From Isoetes taiwanensis (Eukaryota > Streptophyta > Lycopodiopsida > Isoetales > Isoetaceae): 64,000 bases of DNA. Location of the stretch: assembly GCA_021234155.1 (NCBI GenBank), contig JAJEKV010000030.1:4320050-4384049 (forward strand), written 5' to 3'. The notes under the pieces were generated by a model. The model made no database searches. It was not told the DNA's origin and saw only the letters and a program-made list of their open reading frames with translations. Shown here in pieces: positions 12,761 through 26,399 of the stretch (position 1 is its first letter; each line of letters opens with the position of its first letter). The position numbers were made by a program, and so were the translations under genes.

Positions 12761-15700
12761 ATGGCGGCAGCAAGTGCTCCTATCTCCATGAAGGAGGTTC
12801 TTACGGTATGCATTTTGTTAGGCTGCATTGGCTTTCACGGAATAGCTGCCCGAAACGGAGTTGTTATAAAGTAGATTGTTATACAGTTCACACATGTAAT
12901 TATTGTCAAATAAAAGTGGGTAATTGAAGTAGCAAAATTAACGAACCAGGATTCAGTTCACAAGTTTTGGCATACAACCTAGTGTATTTTAATTTCAAAC
13001 GCATTGGATCTACTGTGCATAATGAGGACAAATTACGGTGTTAAAGTAATCGACAGGTGTTGATAAGTAGCTTGTGCCATAGAGCATCTGTATCTTGCAA
13101 TCTTGATTCACCACTCCTCCCATCTATTATCATTCAAGGGGATGCTGGTGGATGTTGATGAGAAAATGATTTATGTTGTGAAATGCCAATGTGATGCGCT
13201 CTGATAATAAGTCTTGTTATTTTCGTCCATGGGCAGATTATAGTACAGTACCTTTGTAATAAGTACAATATTAGTGGACTTTATTTGCTTCAAGTACAAT
13301 GAACTGTGGATGAATTATTTTTGAAATTTGATTTCAATAAGTAATTAACAAAATTTTTTGTGCTTTCCAGCTGCCAAGCTTGGGGATAAATGTACAATTT
13401 ATTACGTTCACACATGTGACAATGGAATCAGATAAGTTCATATGTGTTCGTGAGACGTCTCCTCAAAACAGTGTCGTGATTATAGATATGAGCTTGCCGC
13501 TACAGCCTCTCCGTCGACCCATAACTGCAGATTCTGCTTTGATGAATCCTGTTAGCAAAATACTTGCGTTGAAAGGTTTGTGCCATCATTGTCTTTAGTG
13601 AAAATCAGAGGTTTATTGTTTTAAAACTAAGGGTTTAGTCTTTTAATTACAGCTTTGATTCCTGGAACAACCCAAGACCATCTGCAAATTTTTAACATTG
13701 AAATGAAGGCAAAAATGAAGTCATATCAGATGCCAGAGCAGGTATCTTTTGCATTATCATGACAGATAAGAAGCTTTTATTTTATCCATCCACCACTTAA
13801 TATTTGATTTTCTTTATTTTCTGGTATGCGAAGGTTGTATTCTGGAAGTGGATAACGCCAAAAATGCTTGGCCTTGTTACACAAGTTGCTGTTTATCATT
13901 GGTCGATTGAAGGTGCAATAGGAGCCTTATTCAACAAGTTGGACATGCTTTGTTGTTAATTCAGGTTCTAAGCCACATTTCAATTTTGTAGGCGATTCTG
14001 AACCAGTCAAGATGTTTGAGAGGACAGCAAATTTGAATGGAAACCAAATCATTAATTACCGCTGTGATCCAACAGAGAAATGGCTTGTTCTTATTGGAAT
14101 TGCTCCTGGGAGTCCTGAGGTAAAACCCACTGTTTTTCTGGTCGATGGCTTCATCAAAGTCTCTACTTAATTGCCAGCTTCTTAAGCTTGTGTTTTGTGT
14201 GCTTCAGAGGCCTCAGTTGGTCAAGGGAAATATGCAGCTGTTTTCTGTCGATCAACAACGTAGTCAGGCATTAGAAGCACATGCTGCATCTTTTGCTACG
14301 TTCAAGGTGCCTGTGATTTCAATCTATTATAGGGGAGCATGTCTGTTTTCTGCTTCTATTTCTTAAAGGTGTAGCACTATTGTAGGTCCCTGGTAGTGAG
14401 ACTCCTTCAATACTTATTGCTTTTGCGACAAAAACTTTCTCAGCTGGCCAGCTGACATCCAAGCTGCATGTTATTGAATTGGGTGCCCAGCCAGGTTCGT
14501 TTCTACTTTAATTCTGTAGGGAATTATTTTGGGGTCTAGGAAAAGGGTACGGTAGGGAGTTTTATCTGAAGGGCGCTCCTCATGTTTAGTTTTCCCCCTT
14601 TTTTTTGGGTAGTGTTATTATGAAACTGCTTTTTATCCCTACAGCTACCTGGCCTAGTTGGTTTCAGTATGCACCTGAAGATCATGTCAGATCCTCCCAA
14701 TGCTAACTATTTGAGTATTATATGGCATGTCATTAGCTGTTTGTTGTTTATGTTATGTATTATCAAAAAGTGAGCTTTGCTCTATTGTTCATTCGATTTG
14801 TGAAAACTGGTAACATATTGATGATATGTACAGGGAAGCCAGGGTTTGTGAAGAAACAGGCAGATTTATTTTTTCCTCCAGATTTTGCAGATGACTTTCC
14901 TGTTGCCATGCAGGTAAAGTGATCCAGCATTTAGCTCTCTGTAGTTATAGTTTCTTACTGTATCTCCTGTATATTGGAGCAAGTCTGTTGCTTTTTGGAG
15001 GCCATTTTTGCGTAAACTTTGTTCTTTGATTTTTTTTTTTGTCTTATTGTGGAACGACCTTTGACACAGATATCACCGAAGTACAGCTTGATATACGTTA
15101 TCACAAAGTTGGGCCTTCTGTTTGTTTATGACCTCGAGAATGCAACTGCTGTTTACCGAAACCGTATCAGTCCGGATCCTATTTTTTTGACAGCAGACTC
15201 CCCAACAGCTGGAGGGTTCTATGCTATCAATCGGCGTGGTCAGGTTTTACTTGCCACTGTGAATGAAGCTACCATCGTCCCTTTTGTTGCGGGGCAGCTT
15301 AACAATTTAGAGCTAGCAGTTAACCTTGCCAAGCGTGGAAATCTACCAGGGGCTGAAAATTTGGTAAGTTTGCGCTGTAGTCTTCTTTTCATTCTAATTG
15401 GACAACGATTATTGATAACAATGCTTTATTTTGCTAATGCTATATTCTGCTTAATAATGCTATGTTTTGGTGCAGGTTGTCCAACGGTTTCAGGAGCTGT
15501 TTTCCCAAATGAAATACAAAGAAGCAGCTGAGCTTGCGGCAGAGTCTCCTCAGGGCATTCTTCGCACTCCTGATACTGTAGCTAAATTCCAGGTCATAAA
15601 CCTTTTAAAGCAATGCTTAATCCCGAAACGATTGGAATTCTTTACTTTGAAAGACACGTACATTCTTCTCTGTTTCTTTTACCCAATGGGTATATTATAA

Positions 15701-18700
15701 TAACATTTTGTAAAAGATGCTGTGTTTTGCATGGACATCGTGCAGAGTGTCCCTGTGCAGCCTGGTCAAACCTCACCATTGCTGCAGTACTTTGGGACCC
15801 TTTTGACAAAGGGAAAGCTGAATGCTTTTGAATCGCTAGAGCTTTCACGGTTGGTCGTTAACCAGAACAAGAAGAATTTGCTGGAGAATTGGCTTGCTGA
15901 GGATAAACTAGAATGCAGTGAAGAATTAGGAGACCTTGTAAAAGTAAGCATTTCCGGAAACAAAGATAACACTCAACTCTGGAATACTTATGTTAACTCT
16001 TTTAGAAAGGCAGATTTTTTTGTTTTAGAATGATTTGCTCAGTTTAGTGTTGAATTATGCCTTTATATATTAATTTTCTGTTGGATTGACGTTTTGCTGC
16101 TAGACTGTCGACAATGACATGGCTCTGAAAATATATATTAAAGCTAGAGCAACACCAAAGGTAGTAGCTGCATTTGCAGAGCGGCGTGAGTTTGACAAGA
16201 TATTAATATACTCAAAGCAGGTACTGTTTCAACAACTTGCATGTCTACAAATGATCATGTATATTTGTCTAACTGGCTGCTTTAATCTCCAGGTTGGGTA
16301 CACCCCAGATTACTTGTTTTTGTTGCAAACCATTCTACGCGCTGATCCTCAGGTACTGTAATGCACCAAGAAGAGTACTATCATGTGGCTTGTGAAAGGA
16401 CGCTGAGTAATGTTGGTTACAGGGAGCTGTCAATTTTGCATTAATGATGTCACAAATGGAAGGTGGTTCTCCCTTGGACTACAATACCATCACTGATTTA
16501 TTTCTTCAGGTAAATTATCTCCTGGAAGTATTGCTCAAAGCGCTCATAGTTCTATCACCATTATGAAACTAGTTTGAGAATTAAAGCAGTCAGTGATTAT
16601 TGAGACAGTTTTCAGGAGCCACATGTATACCTTGACCTGTGATTCCATAGATCCTAACTTGAATTTAACAAATAGTTCTTGTTTCTTTCACGCGTGGTGC
16701 CAAATTTTTTTGTTTAAACATCACTTATTGACCTATGCAGAGGAACTTGATACGGGAGGCAACCGCCTTTCTTCTTGATGTGCTAAAACCTAATTTGCAG
16801 GAGCATGCTATGCTTCAAACAAAGGTTTGGTTCTTTTGTAGTTCTATAGGTTACTTTTTCCTGATTAAAATGCTATTTCTGCTCGCTTCTCTGCATCCTG
16901 GCCCTGAGTGTTGATATATGATAGGTGCTGGAGATCAACCTTGTGACCTTCCCTAATGTAGCTGATGCCATTTTGGCAAATGGCATGTTCAGCTTCTATG
17001 ATCGGCCACGTATAGCTCAGCTCTGTGAAAAAGCTGGTTTGTATACAAGGGCGCTGCAAGTAAGTTGTCATGTGAAGCGCAAAGTTATATATTTAGATGC
17101 CATTTGTATTCAGAGATCTTTTTTTGACAGCACTATTCAGAATTCCCTGATATAAAGCGAGTTATTGTTAATACGCATGCAATAGAACCACAGGTAATTT
17201 TTGCTGCTACTAGAATTTTGCTAAATATTTGGTTTCAATGGTTGACCTCCATTGCATTGCAGGCTCGTGGGAGTTCTTTGGGACTCTTTCACAGGATTGG
17301 GCCTTGGATTGTATGAAAGAGCTGCTTCTTGTGAACATGCGGGGAAATCTACAGATTGTTGTTCAGGTAAGTCTTGGTAAAATTTAACGTAGGTTGCAAA
17401 TTGACTTTGGACTAGTACTTAGTAAGCCTTATCGCAGGTTGCAAAAGAGTATTCTGAGCAACTTGGGATCGACTCTTGCATCAAATTATTTGAGCAATTC
17501 AAATCTTATGAAGGATTATACTTTTTCTTAGGTTCATACCTGAGTTCAAGGTATGATGGTTATTATATTAAGGGTGTCGTTGGGAATTTAAATGCGTACT
17601 ACTTTAATCATTTGCAGTGAGGATCCTGAGATCCACTTTAAGTATATAGAAGCAGCAGCAAAGACTGGTCAGCTAAAGGAAGTGGAACGGGTCACCAGAG
17701 AGTCGAATTTCTACAATGCTGAAAAGACGAAAAATTTCCTAATGGAAGCTAGGCTTCCAGATGCCCGTCCTCTGATAAATGTCTGCGATCGGTTTGGTTT
17801 TGTCCCGGATCTTACACATTACCTTTACTCAAATAACATGCTTCGGTATATTGAAGGATATGTACAGAAGGTGGGCATTTGAACATGGATATTTGTATGA
17901 TTTTATTCACCCTCTAACAATTTGTGTGCGAAAACAACTCTATGCAGGTTAATCCATCCAATGCACCGCTTGTTGTTGGTCAGCTCCTGGACGATGATTG
18001 TCCTGAAGATTTTATTAAGAATTTGATTCTCTCTGTGAGATCTCTTTTGCCAGTTGAGCCTCTGGTAGAGGAATGTGAGAAAAGGTTGGTCAATTTTGGT
18101 TTGTGTTTCTAGCTGATGCGCATATTGCATAGTAGACTTACCTGTTGTCCTTTGGTTCATCTGCATAGGAATCGCTTGAGGCTGTTAACACAGTTCTTGG
18201 AGCACCTTGTGAGCGAAGGGAGTCAAGATGTGCACGTCCATAATGCACTTGGCAAAATTATCATTGACACAAATAATAATCCTGAGCATTTTCTCTGCTT
18301 GAATCCTTATTATGATTCCGCGTGTTGTGGGCAAGTACTGTGAAAAGCGCGATCCCACATTGGCTGTTGTTGCTTATAGACGGGGGCTTTGTGATGATGA
18401 GCTTATTAACGTGACTAATAAGAACTCCCTCTTTAAGCTGCAAGCAAGGTATGTGACTCTTCGAGGTAATTTATTAATGAAGTTCCATTACTGACACATT
18501 GCATACTTTATGCAGATATGTTGTAGAGCGTATGGAGCCTGATCTATGGGAAAAGGTTCTTACTCCGGAGAATCCCTTCAGACGCCAGCTTATTGACCAA
18601 GTGGTATCCACCGCTTTGCCAGAAAGCAAGAATCCTGATCAGGTGTCTACGACGGTGAAGGCATTCATGACTGCAGATCTTCCCCATGAGTTGATTGAGC

Positions 18701-21249
18701 TGTTGGAAAAAATTGTGCTTCAAAACTCAGCCTTTAGTGGAAATCCCAACTTACAAAATCTGCTTATCCTCACTGCAATCAAGGCAGATAAATCCAGAGT
18801 TATGGATTATGTAAATAGATTGGACAACTTTGGCGGTCCTGCTGTGGGAGATATTGCTGTTGGGGCTGAACTTTACGAGGAAGCATTTGCCATATTCAAG
18901 AAGTTTGCTCTTAACAAACAGGCTGTAAATGTCCTCCTTGATAACATCCGAAGCATAGAGCGTGCAGTGGAATTTGCTTTACGTGTTGAAGAAGATGAGG
19001 TTTGGAGCCAAGTAGCTAAGGCTCAACTGAGAGAAGGGTTTGTTAGTGATGCTATTGACTCATTCATTCGAGCCAATGATGCTACACAGTTCAACGAAGT
19101 TATTTTGGCAGCAGAAAATACTGATGCCTATGAGGATCTTGTCAAGTATCTGCTTATGGTCCGTAAAAAAGTTAAGGAATCGAAAGTTGATTCAGAGCTG
19201 ATTTATGCATATGCCAAGATAGGCAAGCTTGGTGAAATTGAAGAGTTTATTCTGCAACCTAATACTGCAAATCTCCAGAGCGTTGGGGATAAACTGTTTG
19301 ATGAGAAGTTATATGAGGCTGCCAAAATCATCTTCACACATATCTCTAACTGGGGTCGTCTTGCCAGTGCGGCTTGTGAAGCTTGGCCAATTCAGGGAGC
19401 TGTTGATGCTGCTCGAAAAGGCGAATAGTTCAAAGACTTGGAAAAGAAGTTTGTTTTGCTTGTGTTGGCCTTGAAAGAGTTCAGACTTGCTCAAATATGT
19501 GGTCTTAACATAATTGTTCAGGTACATTTTTGTGTGTTCTTGTTGCAAGAGAGTTGCGCCTTTGTTCCAGCTTTATAACATGCATTTATTGAACTCTATA
19601 GGTGGATGACTTAGAGGAAGTAAGTGAATATTACCAGAATAAGGGCAGATTTGATGAACTTATTACCTTGATGGAAAGTGGCCTTGGACTGGAACGTGCA
19701 CATATGGGTATCTTTACAGAACTGGGCACACTTTATGCGAAATATCGTCCAGAGAAGTTGATGGAGCACTTGAAGCTTTTCTCCACCCGCCTCAATATTC
19801 CAAAGCTGATTCGCGTCTGCGACCAACAACAGCATTGGGAGGAGCTTACATATTTGTATATTCAATATGATGAGTATGATAATGCAGCTGCAACGATTAT
19901 GAACCATTCTCCAGATGCATGGGATCATATGCAATTTAAGGATGTTGCAGTAAAAGTGGCAAATGTTGAATTGTATTACAAAGCGGTCCATTTTTACTTG
20001 CAAGAGCATCCCGATCTTTTGAATGATCTGCTTAATGTGCTAGCTGCACGTGTGGATCATACTCGTGTAGTAGATATCATGCGGAAGGTAATGTTTGTTG
20101 AAGAATGTCTCAAAATGCATGTTATGTCGCTAATATGCGATTGCTGAATGACATTTTTGACGTTCTTCCAGGCTGGGCAATTGCCGTTGATTAAGCCATA
20201 TATGGTTGCAGTTCAAAGCAGCAATAATAGTGCTGTGAATGAAGCACTGAATGAATTATATGTTGAGGAAGAGGACTATGAGCGCTTGAGGGAGTCCATT
20301 GACATGCATGATAACTTTGACCAGATATCTTTGGCCCAGAAGGTACATTACCCTCCATATGTCTCCCATGTATGTCTGTTTTGTTAAAACATGTTGTAAA
20401 GCTCTACAGGTGACAGGTTGATAGCATTTTTATTATAATTTGATTCACGTCTAATGTTTTGTTTCATTGAACAGCTCGAAAAGCACGAACTTCTTGAGTT
20501 TAGACGTCTTTCTGCTTTCATTTATAAGAAGGCCAACAGATGGAAACAATCTGTTGCTCTTTCAAAGAAGGACAATCTATACAGGGATGCGATGGAGACA
20601 TGCTCACAGTCTGGTGATCGTGAGCTTGCAGAAGAACTTTTGACATACTTTATTGAACAGGTCTGTTAAAAGTAAAAAATGGCAACTTATTTAGGTGGGA
20701 AATTGCAGAATTCATAAGTGTTCGTCATTTTGCAGGGAAAGAAAGAGTGTTTTGCATCTTGTTTGTTTACATGCTATGATCTCATCCGGGCTGATGTTGC
20801 CTTGGAATTGGCTTGGATGAACAATATCATGGACTTTGCATTCCCATACATCCTTCAGGTTAATTTATTTTCCTTAACACTACAATCTATATCCTGATCA
20901 ATTTATGAGTAAAATTGTTGTTCATGCCACAGTTCATACGGGAATATACGACGAAAGTGGATGAGCTAATTAAAGACAAGGAGGCTGCTGCACTAGAAAC
21001 TAAAGAAAAAGAGACTGAAGAGAAGGATATGGTTGCTCAGCAGGTATGATGCCACACTAATTTGGTGTTTCTAGGTTCTATATTTGGCTCCACTTGGTTA
21101 AATGCCTAAAATCCTTGCAGAACATGTATGCCCAACTTTTGCCTTTGGCACTGCCTGCTCCTCCAATGCCTGGAATGGCCGGTGGTTATGCTCCTGCATT
21201 TGGCGCTATGCCTCCGTATGGAATGCCACCAATGGGTGGTGGATTTTAG
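12761..21249 (+). CDS. Clathrin heavy chain, 29 coding exons
   Basis: This is the scaffold of clathrin coats (three heavy chains plus light chains form the triskelion) for vesicle budding at the plasma membrane and trans-Golgi. Exons: 12761-12805, 13371-13575, 13653-13741, 13834-13912, 13992-14119, 14208-14306, 14386-14494, 14834-14913, 15070-15363, 15476-15592, 15746-15943, 16104-16220, 16293-16352, 16423-16509, 16741-16824, 16925-17059, 17131-17193, 17263-17366, 17438-17550, 17618-17870, 17948-18084, 18169-18448, 18516-19521, 19602-20087, 20172-20342, 20475-20660, 20736-20858, 20933-21043, 21121-21249. They total 5088 nt, about 1695 residues against about 1700 usual. It covers the N-terminal propeller (start [15 protein letters not shown]), linker, heavy-chain repeats and a Met/Pro/Gly-rich tail ([12 protein letters not shown]). 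All introns are GT-AG with consistent phases. Exon 18 is one base short, exon 22 has one extra base, and 19360-19490 has several indels with an in-frame TAG at 19426. Confidence 0.96.
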
Positions 21250-23280
21250 GACAATTCAGGGAATGTCCACTAGGTTCGTGACAAGATTTCCACTAGCTTC
21301 GTGACAAGTGGTTTTGGCTGAAGAAATAATGGCAGCATAGTTTTTGTGTATTATCTTACAAATAATGTAAGCCATGTTGTTAGAGCCGCTTTTGTGATCC
21401 ATATTGTAGATTATAGAGCCGATTTTGTAAGGTTAAATCAGATAATCTTGGACATCTCATCCGTATTGGGATGCCACATTCTTTATGATGTATTCTTTAC
21501 ATTGCTAAATCTTATAATTAGATCCTGTGAAATTACCCACATGTTTTTAAACAAATTGTACCTTCTACGGAACTGTGTGCCTGTTCGATTTGTCGATTTT
21601 GAACAAAATCCCACCCCACAATATCACAATTGAATATCACAATTGGGTGGCCATTGCTTCCGGTGGTGCAATATCAATCCTTTTCGTATAATGAATCATG
21701 GAAAAATGTTATCTTTTCCAGTCATGTTTGCTACATTATGACACTATATAACAGTGAAGATAGGCAGCTCAGGTAGAAGTGTAGATCTTTTCTGCTCAGG
21801 TAGAAGGGTTGATTCAAGTATTATGGGTTTTGTTCTTCAGATTGAATATGATTCATTGATCTTCCGCATATCTTGGGCATGATGCCAAATCAATGGCTAA
21901 CATCTTTTTGCATGATGATGCTAATCAATGGCTAACATCTTGTTGTAAAAAAAAATGTTTTGCCACTTCATAAGGTCAATTTCAAACATGCAAACATGCA
22001 ATTTTACCATTCACTAAATTCGGAACCTTTGCCCATGACCATGGCAAGTCAACGGCTCAGCTTGTTTACCTAAAACCAATTCCTCTGCTACATACTCTTT
22101 GGCAATGTATAACAAACCTTTTTTTCCTAATAGGAAAAAAGCCTTTTGTTTATTAAATTAATGGGATTATATAAGTTTGAACCGGATTGGCCCTTTTATT
22201 ACGAAATCCATTAGGAACTTTCTTGTAACGAATATTCATAAAAGGGTCAGCATGAAGTTTCTTTTTTACAAAGAATCCTGTATTAGACTTGTATGTAATG
22301 AGAACTCTCTTTACAAGCACGTACAATGGAAACAAAATAAAACTTTTCTATTTCAGACCATTCTACAAGCTCATCAAGTGTTGTAGTACATTGCAAAACC
22401 TAACATGCAAGTGTTGATGAAAAAATGTTTTGGAGGTGGTCATTTATTATTGTAGACGTATCTTAAATATAATATTTGCATTCCCTATACCTACTAGTAT
22501 AAAATATAACCAAAAAAATCCTAGGACCTACGGCTTCAACCGGCCCAAATCCTTATACGCCATTTTTTGGACCGGCCGTATATCCTACAATATTTCATAT
22601 GGACCGGAACTTTTTAATTTGAACCGGATTGTTTGATTCAATCCTAGGACTTTGTTGCACACTGCTCTTTGGAGACACGGAAATGGTTTGCATGTGATTG
22701 TAGGCAGCGTGGAAGCTAAAGCCGACCCGATTTGGCTATTATCAGGCCGGATTTAAGGATCGTCACTCAAATTTATAGACCCATCAATCATAGAACAATT
22801 TAGCAGAAGACTCCACCTCATAAAACAGAGAGATTCAAGCACGGTAGACATCCTTGGCGCATCCGAACCGCTGTCCCTTCCCGTTTTGATCGGCATGCAG
22901 GAGCTCGCTGTCTGGCACGACAGCACCATCACGTGACGTCCCCGAATTCCATTTCCAGACATTGCAAGTACCCTGATTTATTCGCCCAGTTTGCATCCAC
23001 AACAACTAAACGACATTAACCTGCTCAAATGCCTCAAAATATACGCTTTCCAATACTATACACTACTGAAATCGTACCCAGGCCATTGCTAAAAGCACCT
23101 CTCAAAATACCAAACTCAAATCGTGGAAGTTTATACCAGAAATTTCTATCATGAGTAGACCTAGATGACTACGATAATTCTTCCTTGCAACGCATTTTAT
23201 GTGGTTCTTCAACTATTGACTTCAATTTATTCATTCTTTTGTTTATTTCACAAATGGAATATTCACGTCTTTATCAGGAG
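21250..23280. other. Clathrin 3' flank and spacer, no supported gene
   Basis: The clathrin 3'UTR follows the TAG at 21249, with an AATAAT near 21324 as a possible polyadenylation signal. Beyond it lie short local repeats: a duplicated ATATCACAATTG around 21620-21645, and a repeated AATCAATGGCTAACATCTT at about 21886-21940. GAACCGGATTG occurs at both 22179 and 22620. No reading frame is convincing. Confidence 0.4.
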
Positions 23281-23284
23281 GTTA

Positions 23285-23362
23285 ACCCTCCCTTGAGAGG
23301 ATTATGGCAAATAACCCTTGAGGCCGAGAGGGTTATTTTGCCATGATCCCTGAGAGGGGAGG
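23285..23362. repeat. Imperfect long hairpin
   Basis: An inner stem pairs ATGGCAAATAACCCT (near 23303) with AGGGTTATTTTGCCAT (near 23329). The pairing extends outward, with CCTCCCTTGAGAGGATTAT matching the complement of ATGATCCCTGAGAGGGGAGG. The whole is about 78 bases with a short loop. It could be a small MITE or a foldback RNA source. Nothing in the flanks decides this. Confidence 0.55.
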
Positions 23363-23544
23363 CTTGGCCTCCCTTAAACCTAGGTTCGAGCAAATTTTAC
23401 CAAATTTGATAATTTCTCAGGTGATTTCCATCATCCGTCATGGCCTCTTCTCCAACTTTACCAACTCACCTGACATATACACTCATCTGACATTTATATA
23501 TATTTCATGATGTATATCTGTACAATTTGACAACATTCTTGTTA

Positions 23545-23690
23545 TTGCCACGCTTTTTCCCTCGAAAACTTTTCGGGGTGAGGGTTTATTAATCTGAATA
23601 GTAATAAGTCTACTGTGCTCCTTCATTGTGTCCCATAGGCCGATTGGCCTATGATCGATAAAAACCATTCTATTCTACTTTACTATTTTT
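23545..23690 (+). mobile_element. LINE 3'-end fragment, (ATTCT)-tailed family
   Basis: The fragment carries the family's 3' UTR signature. There is a CCCTCGAAAACTTTTCGGGG stem region, a run into TTTATTAATC, then CCCATAGGCCGATTGGCC and GATAAAAACC. A short degenerate ATTCTATTCTACTTTACT tail follows. It is strongly 5'-truncated and more diverged than the copies at 35.4 and 49.55 kb. Confidence 0.75.
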
Positions 23691-24537
23691 TTTTTTTAGG
23701 CTGGAAGCTTTTCTTCAAGTCAAGTGCAGAATCGTTGAACAATAAAAGAGGAAAACATTGTTGCTTACAAGCTATGAATCAAAGTTGCCAGGTCATCACA
23801 GAGAACTTACTTCCATGAAACGATTTCTGGTTTTGCTATTCTATTCAGACAAGGTAGAAGCCGATTTACAAAGGTACGACAGAGCAGAGTGATTCACAAA
23901 TGGCAGAACAGAGCTATTCACATAGGTATAGCATAGCAGAGCCACCGGATTTGATGCTTACTAGCATCATAAGCTTCAGGCAGTGACGTAAGAAAGCTTC
24001 AGGCAGAGCGGAGGATTTTTGCCGGAGCAGAGCAAACAGGCTACGATGGAATCTTTCTACAAAACGACATTCGAAAAATATTCGGGAGGTTCTTAGATAT
24101 AGCCACCATCAGATATAATGGCAAGGGATGGTTAGATTTATAAAGCTTGCAAGAACCTCGGTCTAAGGAGGACTGCAAGGAACCATTCATTTTCGATAGT
24201 TAACGTTTAGGACATCCTTGTAAGAATGACTAGAAAACAACTAGCTTCTTTTGTAGCGCAATCATGTGCTATTATCAAACAATTCCATTTAACGATTTTG
24301 TTGAATAGGACAAAGAATCTGAACCTGACCTGTGGCAGTTAATACATTAAGGTACAATATTTCCCTTGGTAAATATGTAGAATATGATCATGATGTGGAA
24401 TACCTCTCATGAGATATACTGGATAATAAATTGGGAGGTAATGCTTTAGCATAATTCTTAATTCGGACCCTGATAATGATACTGGCTATATGCTCATATC
24501 CAACATGTACACCATTGCTTTAAAGATATTTATAGAT

Positions 24538-25140
24538 TAGGAATAGAATAGAATAGAATAGAATAGAATATACATTAACGTCCCTCAGGCCGTGAGGCCC
24601 CCGGACTTGTGTAGCATCCTGCGAGCTCCCAATAGGGTGCTGCCAACAAACAGACGCATAGGTTTATGTAGCCATCTAGCGGGCTTCTCTTGTTCTTTGT
24701 AATACCCGCATCGTGCTTATAGCTGGCTTCTTGGCCATACACAATGCATCGTTATAAACAGTTTTGAACTGTACTTTGTGGGCCTCTCTGATTCGCCTCA
24801 ACAGTGCTTCTCAGATTATTGGCCCTCTCTCTTTGTGCACCCCCCGGTGTCTTATTATCATCTCTTTTATAGCTTTCGCTACATCTGTGAGTGTCTCTTC
24901 TTTGTCCATCGGTCTTTGGGAGTGGGAAATCCCACGACCTTGTTAAATTTGGACCTTATGTGCGTGTAGGACCGGACATTCCTTGACCATACATGCTTCG
25001 TCTTCTATTTTCACGAGTCACATAGTTAGACATATTCACTCTGCTCTATCTATTAGTGGCGCCGATTACTATCGAGGATTAAAAACCCATACGAAGGGTT
25101 TTCGAGAAAAACCTTAATAGTAATGGGCTCACCGATGCGA
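24538..25140 (-). mobile_element. LINE-like fragments ending in a (TATTC)n tail
   Basis: On the minus strand a coding-looking stretch (about 24960-24570) runs through one stop and reads, for example, LRRIREAHKVQFKTVYNDAL. It then passes straight into a (TATTC)n tail at 24569-24540. A separate 3'-UTR fragment of the ATTCT family lies at 25125-25075 (minus), with the AAGGTTTTTCTCGAAAACCC signature. The first piece may be the C-terminus of another LINE family with the same tail type. I cannot name its domain. Confidence 0.5.
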
Positions 25141-25794
25141 TATTATTATCGGATCCGTTTTACGTCATTACGGATTTTGGATTTTCCCACGCCATTATTG
25201 TTAGGCTGCAAAATTCTAAACTAAACCGATTAGTCTTGATTAGAGCTCCAATCCGGAGCTATGAATGTGTAGTAATTACTGTCAACATAACATCACGTGT
25301 CCAAAGGTCCGTATTTATACACCATCTTGAAATATTCTAACTACACTATGTTAACACAATCCCCAACTTATGTAGTCAGCGCCTAATAGTCGGTTATATT
25401 AGTGTAGCGTCTAAAGAAACTTCCTAATTTCATACATAGCATGCATATACTATGTTGATAGAACTGATGCATTGTGCAAAGAAACCATCCAATTTCATAG
25501 CCTACAACAACCAATCTATATTTATACCTAATGATGATAAAAGAATGAAAAGATCAATCATCCAGATTATGCAGATAGTGGTATCACCCTTCCCTTGTTT
25601 TGTGTGTTACTAACTATTCAATTCAAATGAAAAAACATGATTAGATGAACGTCCTCATCTTGAGTTTTTGAAGGCCTCTTGACATAATTGATTGTGCTAT
25701 TCCCTGTTCCACTTTTGTTGGCCATTCTCATACTTGGCAAAAGTCACACTTGTATCTGGCGTTTTATGGGGCGGAGAAGTTGATGTCTCATTTG

Positions 25795-26110
25795 CTTAGT
25801 GGTAGGCACCAGCGGTGGGGGCTATTTCCCACACGGTGTATGGCGGCGGAGGCGTCCGTCTCTCGTCCCCATAGCTTTGCCTCCCCTATTTGCACCATCT
25901 ACTCCTGGTTCCCTTGTTTATTCGTTTCCTTTTGTCCATCCTTTGTGGCTGTTGTATCTCCAGGGCCGGATAGCTTGGTGTCTGTAGCTTAGTAGAAGGC
26001 ACCAGTCGGTGGGCTAATTACCCCACTCTGTCCTGGTGGATGGCGAAGACGTCCGTCTCTCTGTCCCATCACTTCGCCTCTCCCTATTTGCACCATCTTC
26101 TCCTTTTCAC
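25795..26110. repeat. Two-unit tandem repeat, about 205-bp period
   Basis: Both units share a TTAGT[G/A]G(A)AGGCACCAG start, a GGCG[G/A]AG(A)CGTCCGTCTCTC core and the ending CCTATTTGCACCATCT. They are followed by pyrimidine-rich and TACATCT-rich sequence. This resembles the iterated 5' region of a retroelement, but no coding sequence is attached. Confidence 0.6.
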
Positions 26111-26399
26111 TGTTTATTAGATTGTATCCGTACATCTATACATCTACGTTCATACATATCATATATACATCTCTACTCCATACTTTCTCTTTGGAAATAT
26201 TTGATCTATTTTATAAAGAGCTAAAGAAATCTCAAAACCAGAGAGAAATAGAGGGCAAGTTAGAGTGACTAACATGCCAGAAAATGTCTTTACTAAATGC
26301 AATGTCTTGAAATCAAAATATATGCTACCCCAAGCTAACAGAATTGGTCATTGCCTTGATTCAAAATGAAACAAAAAACTTATCTGGAAGCCGTTCGTT

